DNA from: Prosopocoilus inquinatus
Lineage: Eukaryota; Arthropoda; Insecta; Coleoptera; Lucanidae
Direction: 5' to 3'
Length of the DNA stretch: 64,000 bases
Assembly: GCA_036172665.1 (NCBI GenBank)
Contig: CM069870.1
Location: forward strand, 40,568,001-40,632,000
In this document: positions 34,447 to 46,790 of the stretch, in pieces
Position numbering within the stretch: the stretch's first letter is position 1
Layout of the letters: every line of letters starts with the position of its first letter
The notes under the pieces: generated by a model
Told to the model about the DNA's origin: nothing
Seen by the model: only the letters and a program-made list of their open reading frames with translations
The model's database searches: none
Translations under genes and position numbers: made by a program

Positions 34447-34681
34447 AAGGTGCTTTCTTTCGCTTAAAAGTTTGAATCCTGTTTCGAATAGTTTGGACCT
34501 GAATTTCGTAGTTGTTGCAACAAAACACCTGACTTGAATTTTTTATTGACAATTTACTTGTAAATAAACATAATTCAATCCAAACAACTTTTAAAAATAG
34601 AGAGATTCAAAGAAAAGAATGTCTGTTTTTGAGTCAAAACACGTTTGGATCACAATTTTGTGAGCGAAAGAAAGCACTTTA
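34447..34681. repeat. MITE family M2, copy B
   Basis: Similar to 22663-22892 throughout. Its ends are AGGTGCTTTCTTTCGC and GCGAAAGAAAGCACTT, an almost perfect 16-bp inverted repeat. Non-coding. Confidence 0.8.
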
Positions 34682-36639
34682 AGTAAAATAATTAATCATT
34701 ACATTTATAATTACAAATTAAAAAATAAATCATACTAGTGTAATAGTTATTTTTTATTTTACTTACAATTATTTCCATGCGAAATAAAATGAAACAAAAT
34801 AACAGTCACGCAGCCTTTCGATTGAATTATTGAATGCAAATGTCCGGACATTGAATTAAGATTTCTAATATACATATTCCACATCCAAAATGTCACATAG
34901 TTCTTCCAAATGCTTCACTAATTCCATTTGATTCACTGGTCGAAAATTTTCTCTTAACCTGGATTCATTGCTAGACGATTTTTCATCGCCGCGTTACGGG
35001 AGAGATTCTTGATTGGTTTAATTAATCGAAATATATAGTTTCAAATTGGGCCAATAGAATTGTGTAGAATTTTAACGCTAACGCAAAACGCCTAGCAATG
35101 AATTTGGCTTTATACGTTGTTCACAAATTAAGAAACCACCACCTGTTGCATTATGTTGATATAAAACATAAGTCCCCTATAGAACATTATCAGAATATTA
35201 AGTTGGCAAAGTATTTGAAGTTTCATGTTAAAATAATTTGTCATCTTAATTTTACTGTTATAGCATTTATGTTCATTTGAACAAGTCATTTCAATACCTG
35301 GAAAGCAGAGAAATATTTTAAATGTTAAAGTGAAAGAAGCACTCGACAAATGTTGTGTTGAAATAAAAAATTTGGCACCAGATTTAAGCAACCGGCAAGT
35401 ACTTGAGTCTGATGGATCGTAACTACTTCTTCCTGTTTCTTGAGATTGTTTATATGTATAATTTCAATAGTTTCATGTTACATTTTAACTTACGGTCTCG
35501 TTCTTTTCTCTCTCTACAAATGTAAAAATGTAATTACATATCTGTCTGCATATTTCTACAAAAAATTCGTACGTATCTGATACAATGGATAATTACAGCT
35601 TGCCTGTTATAAAATTCTTCACGAACGACAAGGTAAAAAACATGAATTTATCATTATTATTAAATTTAGAACCATAAATCTCTACAGAACACAAAACCTT
35701 GTCATTTATTTCAAATACTACTTGTCAGCATGGCTTGTCAGTTTGTCATATAACCATATCGTTTATTTCAAACACTTGCCAATTTTGTTACCAAATTTTT
35801 CCAGGACATTGTTGCCGATTGTATTTTTCACAAGGCAACACTGCCAGTGGTCTTTTCATTTGTGAACAAATTATACATAAGGGTCACGACCGTGACCGAC
35901 CAAGGAAACTTCACACTTTCAAAATAATCCGAAATTTCGTTATAAGAATTGTCCCGCCTTCTATTTCCGCAACTGTACCTACTACTGCAGTCAAGGTAGT
36001 ATCAATGCACTAAAATCATAAATTTGAAATTCAAAATAAACAGAATCGTTCCATCTGACGTCTATATTTCATTGTGATACCAACAAAAATGTCACCTTAG
36101 CTCGCCTAGTCTGACGAGAAAAAAGAGTGAATGCTTAATAGTCACAATTTCAAAACTTGTTAATTCTGTTAATTCCTATAGTTTTCGATTTTTCGATTCA
36201 TTGCTCCAGAGCATTCTGGGAGTTTCTACATCCCTTGTTATTACATGAGGTTAAAACAAGATGGAAATGCCTTGAGCGTGGAAGTTTACCCCTGGAGAAG
36301 TAAAGAGCGAGCAGAAAAAGTGCCGATTTTTGGACGCGGGCTCCCCTCTCTTGTATGGCAAAAATGAAGAGCACCAGAGAACACATGTGTGTGACAAAGT
36401 GTACGATACTCCACACCCCGTTCGTCTTGCTACCGGAGCGGTTTTTAGTAATACACGTTATATGGCGTGGCTTCCTCCAGGGGTATAACTCGATGACCTT
36501 GAGACTGCTTTAGAGCAATCACTCGGAAATGCTGAAAAGCTTTTTGTATTAATTTATTGTCTCAAAAAATATGTGCACATATTACAAGTTTTGTACAATT
36601 TAGAAATTAATGTATTTGTTACACGTAAGCTGATAGAGG
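34682..36639. other. ARIP4 intron 2, no gene seen
   Basis: Mostly AT-rich. The part 36240-36500 is distinctly more GC-rich and may be an old insertion, but no motif identifies it. Confidence 0.4.
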
Positions 36640-36968
36640 CTGTCTCTAAATTCCGTGGAATGGCTTAACCACAGATTCCTGGGATCAAAATAAGATTTAA
36701 CCAAACTTATCTATATCCATAATGGTGTCGTTAAGCCGGTACTCTTCTTTAAAGTTCTTGAAGAGAAAGTTATTTTTTTTTTTGTAACAAAGGAACGCCT
36801 GAACCGATTTGGATTAAATTTGGTATAAGGTTCCAGAAGAAGGTAAGTCATATTTACAGATGGTTTTAGTTACTTGCAGGTAACCGCTAGTGTGAGAAAT
36901 AGGGTTGCCACAACACATATCTTACTATAACTTTTTAGAAATATAACTGTAATTAATAAATTTTTAGG

Positions 36969-37258
36969 AAATTTTGTTTCGAATCATTTTTAATTGCAGT
37001 GAAAACCTCGAGCAGCCTCTGTACAGCTGTTTCTATCCTACTGCAATGTCAGGTGAAAAAGCGATCGTAGGATGTCGCTGCTTTATCTATTCATCACTAT
37101 TACATCGCAAATGCGAATAAATTGGACAAGTTGTTTTCGGTTTGCAGTGGGAATTTTGAGTACGTTTTTGCTGACAAAGCCCCAAACAAGGCTGAAACAG
37201 CTGTACAGAGGCTACTCGAGGTTTTCACTGCAATCAAAAACGATTTGCAACATTTTTT
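36969..37258. repeat. inverted-repeat MITE in element H
   Basis: Arms of about 60 bp (36969-37032 and 37195-37258) are inverted; shared words are GCAGTGAAAACCTCGAG and CCTCTGTACAGCTGTTTC. The interior carries the 60-bp block shared with 28262-28325. Confidence 0.75.
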
Positions 37259-37317
37259 TGCTTTGACAGCACGCATGGCCACCTTGCATGGGGGACTTAT
37301 TAGGTCGCGTTCAATTA

Positions 37318-38193
37318 AGACACTCGATCTCTGTCTAAGGCTCAATTTTCACACTGCAGCGCGTCTCGTCGCGTCATTTTGCTGCCTCTAAACGTTTCCA
37401 TGGTTTTAAATGAAACAATACTCACTCGGCAGCATTTTATGTCAAAAAATTACATATAAAATATGACGCGATGCGACGCGCTGCTTATGTCAGAATTGAG
37501 CCTAAGGACACAGGTACTGCCATCATATGGTTTTGACACTTAACTGTGGGTATTTGACCTTGAACAAACGAGTTGTCAAAAATGACAAAGCGAATACTTT
37601 ATGTAAATCAGAACGCAAATCATTTCAATTCCTATTTTATTAACGACAAGAATAAGTTTACAATAAATAAAGAATAAGTTTACAATAAATATAGGCGTTA
37701 ACTGTGCGAATATGACACAATAAACGGAAATAGTAGCCAAAAAGCATACGTGAGTATATTAGATACTTTCCAGTTAAAATATCAGATTTGTTTAAATCCC
37801 GAAACATTTCAAGGAATAAATCTCTAAACAGTTCACCATACAAACAGAAGTTTCAATAATTTAGCTGTTAACCTTGAAATAAAAAACTGCGGACTGATTG
37901 TAATTTTCCACCACGTTCCATGTGTAGTTATTAGGTTCTGGATAATAGAACTTGGAAAATAATTGATTATAGCTAATTCCGAAAACAAAGATAAAAATAA
38001 GGTTTAGGATCCAGTTCAAGAAACCGTAGGTTATACCTGGCAAAATAGATTCTTTTTAGGCAAAACTTTCCCATTCATTATGTCATATCTACACAGATAC
38101 TTAGATACCCACTCGTTCAAGGTCAAATACCCATTGTCGCGTGTCAAAAACATGATCGCAGTGCCTGTGTCCTTAGAGAGAAATCGAGTGCCT
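37318..38193. mobile_element. M1 inverted-repeat DNA element, copy 2
   Basis: Terminal inverted repeats of about 55 bp start AGACACTCGAT at the left and end ATCGAGTGCCT at the right, with TA on both sides. Tc1/mariner-like termini are possible. The left repeat is split by a small MITE at 37341-37501. It has no coding frame. It aligns with copy 1 at 17249-18416. Confidence 0.78.
37341..37501. repeat. 161-bp palindromic MITE nested in M1 copy 2
   Basis: CTCAATTTTCAC... and ...AGAATTGAGC form inverted ends, with GCGCGTC-rich subterminal arms. The direct repeat CTAAGG lies at 37335-37340 and 37502-37507, and removal rejoins the M1 terminal repeat. Confidence 0.78.
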
Positions 38194-38546
38194 TATGTTC
38201 AATAATAAGAAGCACTCGATAGGAAATTTTTTCGTGTCTTTATAACGTTTGATATTTCTTACGGTTTAGTCACAAAATAAGAAAATCTAAATGGCTGCAG
38301 AGTTACTGATGGAATACGGGTTTGTTTTAGTGCGTTTTAGGTGTATAATTAATTTATTTTTGGAAAGAGTTATCATTAGTAACCTTTTATGTATCTTTGC
38401 CAACTTTGCTATCTGTCACGGTTTAGTCAGAAAATAAAAAAATCTAAAAGACTTAAATGTCTTTTTTTCAAAATGATTTAATTTAGAATTTCAAGTTAGC
38501 AGCCTGTACATAGAAAAACAAATGCCTAATATAGTTTACTAATCAT

Positions 38547-40750
38547 AATAATAATAATAATGCCTTTATTAGAGAAATGTATGAAAATGAAAATTCACAA
38601 GATAAAAGAAATTGTGGCGAGATTCGCCTGGGCGCTCTTCCACCTAACCACTACAGAATGATAAATTAAAATCAAATTAAATCAATGTAAATTAAATTAT
38701 CTGAATTTATATTTATATGAAAGAAAGTTAAATTGAAATTTATCATTTATCCCTACTCCAGTAAAGTTATTTTCTTCAAGTTGTATTTGAAAACCACCAG
38801 AGGCATGGTCTTTATATTATCAGGAATTTTATTATAATTTTTGGGTGCAGTATAAGCAAAAGATCTCGTAAAAAAGGCAGTTGAATGTTGGGGAACCGTC
38901 AGATTAGCAGTTTTGCGCAATTCACGACCGTGGATTACCCATCGTTAAACAATCGAGAAGATATAATGGATTATCTGTAATTATAATTTTATATATTATG
39001 CAGCCTAAATGAAGCTGTCGTCTATTTTTCATGTTCAGCCAATTAAGTGACCTTAAACCAGGCGAAATATGGTCATTTCTACGCAGACCTAAAATAAAGC
39101 GCACGCAAGAGTTTTGTGCTTTTTGTATCCTAAATTCGGTAATATTATCCAGACACGGGCTATAGACGACATCGCAGTAGTTAAATAAAGATAAAACTAA
39201 AGACTCGCATAATAGAGTTTTCGTTTTCAGGTTTAAAAAACTTTTGTTGGCATAAAGAGCGCGCTGAATAAGTTTGCTTACATGTGATCTAAATCTAAAA
39301 TTTAATTTAAAGTTATTTACAAAAATACTTATGTCGTCTATGGCCCTCTGGCGGTTTTTAAGTGGACCAAATATAATCGCAGAAGATTTGAGTTGATATT
39401 TAAACAGTGTGATTTAGAAAAAATTATTAATTCATTCAGATCGCAGTTAATTAAATTTTCGTAATTTTTTATATCTGCAATGTTAAAACTGGCGTATATT
39501 TGAGTGCCGTCTGCATAGAAGTGACTTTTGCATATTTTGAGATTCTTGTGGAAATCAGCGGTATAAATTAGGTAAAGGAGAGGAAAGAGCACAGATCCTT
39601 GAGGTACTCCTGACATAACTTCACCAGAATCTGATGAGCTACCATCGATCACCACCCTTTGCGATCTACCTGACAAGAAGGATTTGATTAAACTTAAAGA
39701 GTTTCTTTGAACTCCGAAATATCTCAGTTTATAACAAAGAAGTTGGTGATCGATGGTGTCAAAAGCTTTGGAGAAATCTAGAGTTGTTAAAATAGAAATA
39801 TCTCCTTTATCTGCTGCTCTAATTACATCACTTGTTACTTTGAATAACGCCGAAGCCGTGCTAAAACCTGGACGAAACCCTGATTGTGTGGCAGGTAGAA
39901 TGTTTGCCCCAGTTACAAATTGTAGGAGTTGCGCTTTCAATATTTTTTTTTAAATCTTTGAAAAAACTGGTAGCACACTTATTGGTCACAAATCAGAGTA
40001 TTCCGTTGGACTGAGTATTTTAATTAAAGGTGTAACCAGTGCTTCCTTCCACACCGTGGGGAATTTATTTGAAGTAATGCACTTATTTATAAAAAAAAGT
40101 AATATACGTTAAAATATAAGGAACACAAGTAAGCAGCATTTTTCTCGAAATTTGAGCTACTCCAATGGCATTTGATTTCAAAGAGTTAATTATACGAGCA
40201 ACGTCCTTAACCGAGACTGTAGTAAATTCGAATTTCAACAATGGATTGAATAAATTATTTTAATAAAATCTAATGAGCTTTTCACACGGTGTTAGACCAT
40301 TACGCGCAACGTTTAAAGAATAGTCATTAACTTCATTAGGATTGCATAAGTTGGCAGGAATGGCAGTTCGGTTTGTTTTACGATTAATTCCTAATTCGTT
40401 AAGAGTTTTCAAATATTTTGTAGTGCCGCATTGACTTTCCAAATAAGCGCGTTCTTCGCTGATGACTGCTTTATTCGTAAAATTACGTATACTACGGTAT
40501 ACGTGGGTGGGATTTCTTGTTAATTTAAAACGGGCTAGAGCTTGATCACGCATTTTCATAATATTTTTTTAGTGTATCTGTTAGCCAAGGGGCCGCCCTT
40601 TTCGTAATACGTTCTTTCCTCAGGGGGGCAAAAATGTTAAACACAGTTAGAATATTTTCTGTCAAAAATTTGAGCATATCGTCTACATCTTCTATGTCAA
40701 ATAAATTTCTCCAGGGTAGAGAAAGCAAAGTATTTCGAAAAGGCAAATAA
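38547..40750 (-). mobile_element. non-LTR retrotransposon (LINE) fragment, Jockey/CR1-like
   Basis: Minus-strand frames 40746-40546, 40559-40260, 39940-39338 and 39104-38922 give a linker, RT and post-RT region. RT motifs: TQSGFRPGFST, LTTLDFSKAFDTIDHQLL, GVPQGSVLFPLLYLIYTADF, and FYADGTQI in place of the catalytic FADD (second Asp lost). The 3' end is an (ATT)n-type tail after GCCTTTATT (38547-38575). The front is missing, as usual for 5'-truncated LINEs. It lies inside element H. Confidence 0.85.
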
Positions 40751-41330
40751 GATAAATTAAATTAAAATAAATAAAATAAAATTAAATTAAAGACTTTTTC
40801 TCAAAATAAATAAATTAAGCAGTTAAAAGGCAGTAAAGTATACCTATTTTCAATAAAAAAAGAATCACTTATATTTTCAGAAATATCAAAAGTTACAAAG
40901 ACACGAAAAAGTTTCCTATCGAGGGCTTCTTCCTAAAAATTTATTAACTAAAGTTATCTTCCTAACCTCAAAAACGTTATAGTAAGGTTTGTGTTGTGGC
41001 TACCCTGCTTTTCAGGCTAGGGGTTCACTGCGAGTAACTAAAGCCACCTGTAAATGTGACTTATCTTTTTGTGGAACATCATACTAAATTTCATCCAAAT
41101 CGGTTCAGGCGTTCCTTTGTTTTAAGGAAAATTAACTTTCTCTTCAAAAACTTTGAAGAAGAATACCGGCTTAACGAGACCATTATGCATACAGATAAGT
41201 TTGGTTAAATCATCTTATTTTGATCCCAGGAATCTGTGGTTAAGACATATCCACGGAATTTAGAGACGCCCCGTATATTTCTGTTTACTACAAAAGCAAG
41301 TTTATCCAGTCTAATTAAATAACTAAAAAA

Positions 41331-42344
41331 AGGCCGACCATGGGTCTCGTAAACTATAAAACTGTAAAAGATACAAAGACGGTTAAATTACAAAAGAAAT
41401 TATGTTATTTTGGGGTCTACAAAAATGTGCAAGAAAATCTTGCCTAGCTTCATTCGTTTCTGAAATATGCTCAACAAACTGAAAATTCTCAATTTCGAAA
41501 ATCTTGTTTATTAACAAAGGAGTGACGGTGTCTCAGATACCTGTTACTTCTTTTTTTTCTTATGGTCGCTATATTAGATATTTATACTACGTGATGTAAA
41601 AGTAAAATCTGAATAGGACCGTATGGTTACACTTATGCTTTGTTTTAAAACAAAATATTAAAAGTTATTAAAAAATATTTTCAAAAAATGTTTAATCTAG
41701 TAGGCGGATGAATACAAATAATAAAAACTAATATTATTATTAAATTAATAAATTTTATAAAATTATAGCTCGTATTTACGTATTTGAATAAAAAAATTTA
41801 TTTTCTGAAACTATTTTTTAATAGAAGTGACTTAATATTTTGTTTTAAAATACAAGCATATATGAAGTTGATTCTTGTTCGATGAGAGATGTAAGTAAAA
41901 AGTTTTTTTAATCTTGAACCGGAGTGTATGTCCAATCATAATTCTGTCCGGTTGAATATTGAAAGAACTTTTTACTTAAAATAAAGCATAAGTGTGTCAT
42001 ATCGACATGTTCAGATTAAATTTTTATATCACGTGGTACGAATATCTAAGATTTTCCATCGAATATAATATAAAATTCCTGAACTTTATAATTCAATCGC
42101 ACCAAGAAGTTTTTTGATCGTTGGGAATTATAATTATTATTTATAATTCTATGACAATAAATAAACAAGATACTCGAGATTCTCGATATTGAGAGTTATC
42201 ATTATTTTGAAGATATTTCAGAAATAAATAGAGATAGACAATATTCTTTTGGGCATTTTTATAGATCCTAGAACAGTGCAATTTTTTTGTTATTTAATCG
42301 TCTTTGTATCTCTTATAGTTTACGAGATCCCCGTGGTGGGCCTT
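41331..42344. mobile_element. long-arm inverted-repeat element next to exon 3
   Basis: Left end AGGCCGACCATGGGTCTCGT and right end GGGGATCTCGTAA (inverted) begin arms of roughly 330-400 bp. Matching blocks include TCTCGTAAACTATAA, GATACAAAGAC and ACACTTATGCTTT. The element covers nearly the whole 1 kb before the exon 3 acceptor. No coding frame. Confidence 0.75.
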
Positions 42345-42391
42345 TAATTAGTTGTAACTCTGTGTATGCACACTTTTTTTTAATGTCAAAG

Positions 42392-42691
42392 GAACATCTG
42401 GAGGTAGAATAGGAAGTACAGTATTAGTTAAATTACCAAATGGACAAACGAAAGCCATGACAAAACTGTCAAAACGACCATTTGAGTTAGTTAGAGTACC
42501 AAAAAGTGCAGTACCACCACACAAAAGCGCCAAGAGTTTAATTGCTATAAAAAAGACGACTGGTAATTTAACACCTTCTGTGAGTATTGCACCAGTGATG
42601 AAGAAACCACAAGCCTTTACGAGACCACTTAGTGACACAGACAGCGATAATGAAGACTCATTGCTCAGAAAACCTATTGCAAGGCCAAAAC
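42392..42691 (+). CDS. ARIP4: ARIP4/RAD54L2-like helicase, exon 3
   Basis: Acceptor GTCAAAG/GAACATC and donor AAAAC/GTAAGT, 300 bp, phase 1 at both ends. It encodes a basic segment (GSTVLVKLPNGQTKAM, RVPKSAVPPHKSAKSLIAIKK) ending in an acidic Ser patch (SDTDSDNEDSLL). This is a linker between the helix of exon 2 and the helicase domain. It is separated from exon 4 by a 49-bp intron. Confidence 0.88.
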
Positions 42692-42740
42692 GTAAGTAAA
42701 GTTATTTACATTTTTACACCTATTATTTGGTTGTTTGCAG

Positions 42741-43478
42741 CAAAAGATCCGGTTCCTACGATAGACATATCGTCAGATGATGATTGTATTGTTGTGTCCG
42801 AATCAGAAAATGATCCCAATAATGAAGACGGCGATGATCCGAGTAATTCTGGCATGCATACAAATGATGAATTCAATCAGCCTGATGAACAAGGACGTGT
42901 TGTTGTGAATATAGGACATCCCGAAGGTGAACCTGATTTATATATTGCACCTCAAATAGCTCGAATTATAAAACCACATCAAATTGGGGGTGTAAGATTT
43001 TTATTCGATAACGTGATTGAAAGTGTAAGCAGATTCGAAACATCAACAGGCTTCGGCTGCATACTAGCCCATTCAATGGGCTTAGGGAAAACATTGCAAG
43101 TCATTTGTTTTTCTGACATATTTTTAAGACACACGTCTGCCAGAACTATACTATGCATCATGCCGATTAACACATTACAAAATTGGCTGGCCGAGTATAA
43201 CATGTGGTTACCAACGGAGAGCTCTGTAAGCAATAGTCCTCTGAATGCACATGGAGAAGTACGGTCTCGTAATTTTAATTTACATGTTTTAAATGATAGT
43301 CACAAAACATTGGCAGCTCGTGCTAAGGTAATTCATGAATGGAGATCTGGAGGAGGAGTTTTGCTTATTGGATATGAACAGTATCGGCTACTTTCACAAA
43401 GGAAACATCCTAAATCAAGAAGAAAACCTGTTCCTCAAGAGCCACTTGATGATGACAAAAATAAAATTCTTTTTGATG
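42741..43478 (+). CDS. ARIP4: ARIP4/RAD54L2-like helicase, exon 4 (SNF2 ATPase start)
   Basis: Begins after TTTGCAG and encodes an acidic stretch (IDISSDDDCIVVSESEND). The start of the SNF2 domain follows: IKPHQIGGVRFLFDNV (Q-type motif), CILAHSMGLGKTLQVI (Walker A, motif I) and ILCIMPINTLQNWLAEYNMWLP (motif Ia). The last part is VLLIGYEQYRLLS. The HSMGLGKT and NTLQNWLAE wording is characteristic of ARIP4/RAD54L2, a nuclear SUMO-binding DNA translocase. The donor is GATG/GTAAGA at 43479. Motif II (DEAH-like) should start the next exon and is not in the window. Confidence 0.93.
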
Positions 43479-44576
43479 GTAAGATATTTATTTATTATTT
43501 ATAATAATTCCATGTTTATTTTAAATTTATGTAATAAGGATATTTGTGTATTTGTTTCTTAAGAGGACTTTGGAGGTCCGCCATATTGGCAGAAGATTAA
43601 TTTTCAAATGCTGCTTTTAAAATGCAATCGATTTAATTGTTGTAAAAGCAGTTTTGTCTGTAATAATTAAAGCGCGGCGATACTTAAGATACCTGGTAAA
43701 GGCTAGTGTAACGGATAAAGAAAGCATCAATATCTCCACTCTGGTTTGTGTGTGTGAAGCATTCTCTGCCTTCGCACACATCTGTTTACTGTTTAATATT
43801 AAACAGGCTTCCAGCGCCGAGTTTCACTTCCGAAACTGGTGCGTGCGATAATAGTAAAAAATCTTTATACCATGTTGAATGAGGGTGTGATTGAAAACTC
43901 TTTTCGGAAAAAAGAGCGTAATGTGCACCTACAAATGTTACCAAAAGAAAAATATGCTTCTTTGCAATATGGTCAGCAGAAAATAAAAATATGAAAGTTG
44001 AACATGTTCAGCGCGATGATATATTTTGGAATAAGTATATGATGAAAAAATTTAAAGTTTTTTGCATCGACCACATTTTATCAAAATTAGTTGATCCCTG
44101 ACATACAAGAAATATGCCAATTACACAACCAACACAAAGTCAAACAAAAAAGCGGAAACGAACCGATATCACGACCAAGGACCACTCTACAGTTCTAGAT
44201 AAGTAACTAAAATCATAGGGTTGGTGTTGAAGCATCCCAGATTGACTTCGTGATTCATATACCTAAAGGATAAAAAATGTTTGAATTCAGATTTTATATT
44301 CCTTGTTTTCATGTTTTTGTTTTACTAAAGTCTGCTGTTTTCAAGCTGGCGGAATTAGCACAAGAAGAAACAAAATCTATGTAGCCAAAGTGTCCTTCTT
44401 TTTGAATTTAGGGGAAAAGATTAGTTAAAAAATGATTACCATTTCCATTCTCGAATTTCAACATCCTAGAAAGATTGAAATACGAAAAATTACTGTGTAA
44501 TACATACATATTTCAGTAAAGTTGTAAAACGGTAACGCGTATTTATTTAAACTCCACCCGTATTAGCACTTAACGT
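43479..44576. other. ARIP4 intron 4, left part
   Basis: No further helicase exon found. Short open frames lack motifs. Nothing else recognised. Confidence 0.5.
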
Positions 44577-44972
44577 TGTGATGATTTATCGACATTTGTC
44601 GGAAGCTATACGCTTCAGAGCTTGGCGCAATAGGATCTCGAAGCATTAAGGAACGTCTGTCTGCTTCCGCGACAGAACTTTCTGGGCCAATTCGGCAACA
44701 AACGGGCGTTGGCTGGCAAGCAGTTCTCGCGAGACCGATCAGTCTCGCAAACTAATCCGGCATATTTAAACATTCGACCGGCGAAAAAAAGGACCGTTCG
44801 AATTAGAATTTATATCTAACTGATGGTTCGACTTACGTTAAAATAAATAAGTTTATAGTCTGCATTAAATAAATTAGTGTTAGTGTAAAGGTGTTAATAA
44901 ATTAGTTGTTAGGTATAGGTATCGAGATCGAGGATATCGAGTATTTTATTTTAAAATACTTTAAAGGTAACA
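44577..44972 (+). repeat. probable solo LTR (gypsy type)
   Basis: This GC-richer island of 396 bp starts TGTGATG and ends GTAACA. Its 3' part (TAAATTAGTTGTTAGG, ATCGAGTATTTTATT) resembles the layout of the G3 LTR end, but the sequence differs. Flanks ACGT and ACGA agree at three of four bases. No internal region is attached. Confidence 0.6.
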
Positions 44973-45223
44973 ACGAATGTTTCTGAAACGTTTCAATGAC
45001 GTGACTTGCAATGTATGTCAGATATTAATTTTTAGTAATTAGATGTTGGAATTTTTCTGCTAAATTCAAAAGGACAACACTTTGCATATACAGATTTTAT
45101 TTCTTCTTGCGTTAATAGAAGATATAGAAGATACTATTTTACATGTTTTTGTCTATAAGATGAATTCAGTCTTTAAAATAATTAAAGCGAATTAAATAAA
45201 AATGATCAAAAGATTGTAATTAC

Positions 45224-45345
45224 AATTTGACAAGGAGCAAACGCAATTTAAAAGTCGACGTTTCGCTCTATGTTAACATTCTTTAATTTGACAAGGAGCA
45301 AACGCAATTTAAAAGTTGACGTTTCGCTCTATGTTAACATTCTTT
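45224..45345 (+). repeat. 61-bp direct tandem duplication
   Basis: Units 45224-45284 and 45285-45345 differ at one base (GTCGACG versus GTTGACG). They contain CGTTTCGCTC, the inverse of a GAGCGAAACG word typical of Penelope-like terminal repeats. Confidence 0.9.
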
Positions 45346-46371
45346 CAAGATAAAAAATAATAAAGGGTAAACTAAAAAACAGGAAGATTTGATTTCTTCA
45401 TTGCTGAAGACGTCAGAGAATCATCAAAAATTATAATCTAACGATATAAATTAATCTACATGCATATTTTTTTATCAAAAATCGTACTTCTACATTTTTC
45501 TCTTACTCAATAAAAAATAAAATATTTAGTAAAATCTTTTAGTTTTTCAGCAATATCTAATAAAATTGTGATTTTAATCGACTTTATGGCATTAAAATAC
45601 ATATAATCAAATATGAATTTAATGCGATATTTCAAAGTCATGGTGTTCCTAAATTGTCTTTTTCGAATATGCGTCAGAAACGTTGTGGCCCTGTTCATCA
45701 ATATGTGCCCGTATTGTGACATCCCTGCAGCACTTTAGTCCATCGTAGTTGCAAACCAATGTTCTATCTTGCGCATAGAAAAGGTTATGTAAGCCAGGGA
45801 AGCAACATGCGTGCTCCTCTCTCGAACGTCAGCGAAAGACTGACGATTTAGGCAGCGGGAAAAGGGTTACTACGTTTAGTCACCCACATTCAATACTATT
45901 TCAATTAATAGGTATTTTTAAATAAAGTATCAAAAATTTTAAAAAAAGAAAACAACAATCGTTTAGATAATTATAAAGTGATCAGTTTAATATTTTTTTC
46001 AACTTCAAATGATGCATATTCTCCAAGTAAAAGTTATTCTTAAAAAATTTTAGTGCTCCTTTCAGCAATTTTTTTCAGGAAGAAAAATTACATTAATCAT
46101 AATTCTAAAACAATAGTCGTTTAGTAAAACTTTCTCTCTTCAACATACATTTTTTTGTAGCAATTTATAATCATTCCTGAACGAGCATAATTAATTTAAA
46201 AAATCGCTTCTGAGGTAGTTCCGGTTCTTAAAATCGCGCACCTATCTTCGCTTATATAGTTAATTCACCCGCTTCCAGATACGCATGGAACCATCGAACT
46301 TTGAGTATTTTGTGGAACATTCGAATGACGTACAGGTGGCATGACTTCCTCGAAAACATTGTGACATAGAA

Positions 46372-46399
46372 CTGACGAAGCTATAAATCTATAGCGAAA
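46372..46399 (+). ncRNA. hammerhead-like core, orphan
   Basis: CTGACGA, then a stem GCTATA/TATAGC with loop AATC, then GAAA. This fits the CTGANGA...GAAA hammerhead core exactly. Stems I and III were not resolved. A Penelope-like terminal fragment is the likely source. Confidence 0.5.
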
Positions 46400-46623
46400 C
46401 GTTGAATGTGTTTCCATCATTAAAAAACTTTGTACTCACAATTTTCATCGGACAAGAATCAACTTCATTTAAGAACTTTTGCTCATTAAATTACTATTAA
46501 AATTGGCTTTCATATGGATTGTCACACTTTAGATTACGTAACCATATTTTTTCTCGAAAGTGAGTGGTAGTAGAGTGTTGGACTGATGCCGAGCAGATGC
46601 ATCTTTTACTTGAATATGGTTTA

Positions 46624-46790
46624 TAGAGTGTGTCCATTTTGATTACGCACCATAGAAATTTCAATGCATTTGTTTTTAATTGTAAATTCCTGCTTTCCTA
46701 TTATATTTATTATAAAGCAACAAACAACATAATACATAGGTTTATCTTATGCATTAACTAAGACCATTTTTTCATATGTTTTCAAATACA
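46624..46790. repeat. left terminal repeat of a DNA element surrounding the BEL element
   Basis: TAGAGTGTGTCCATTTTGAT and the following 160 bp match 55620-55785 in inverted orientation (right end ATCAAATTGGACACACGGTA). The BEL/Pao element lies between. Removing it leaves about 1.3 kb, a plausible non-autonomous DNA element. Confidence 0.65.

Larger units (their letters stand above)
36640..41278. mobile_element. inverted-repeat element H, filled with nested insertions
   Basis: The right arm (40878-41278, inverted) matches 36640-36967 and then continues in 38207-38260. Markers are CGGTTCAGGCGTTCCTTTGT and TCCTATCGAGGGCTTCTTC on the right, with their inverted partners on the left. The left arm was therefore split by material at 36968-38206, and a LINE sits between the arms. 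No transposase was found. Confidence 0.7.
44973..46623. other. ARIP4 intron 4, repeat debris
   Basis: Contains a 61-bp tandem duplication (45224-45345) and a hammerhead-like motif (46372-46399). No gene. Confidence 0.5.

Noticed and set aside
34154..36137. Candidate 2-kb DNA element with GGCATTCACTCTTTTTT ends
   Set aside because: Only about 20 bp of inverted match and no target duplication; kept only as a note in the intron entry.
36240..36500. GC-richer island, considered as a solo LTR or exon
   Set aside because: No TG...CA ends with target duplication and no splice-flanked protein motif.
43579..43851. Possible next ARIP4 exon
   Set aside because: No DEAH-type motif or SNF2 wording in any frame and no convincing acceptor.
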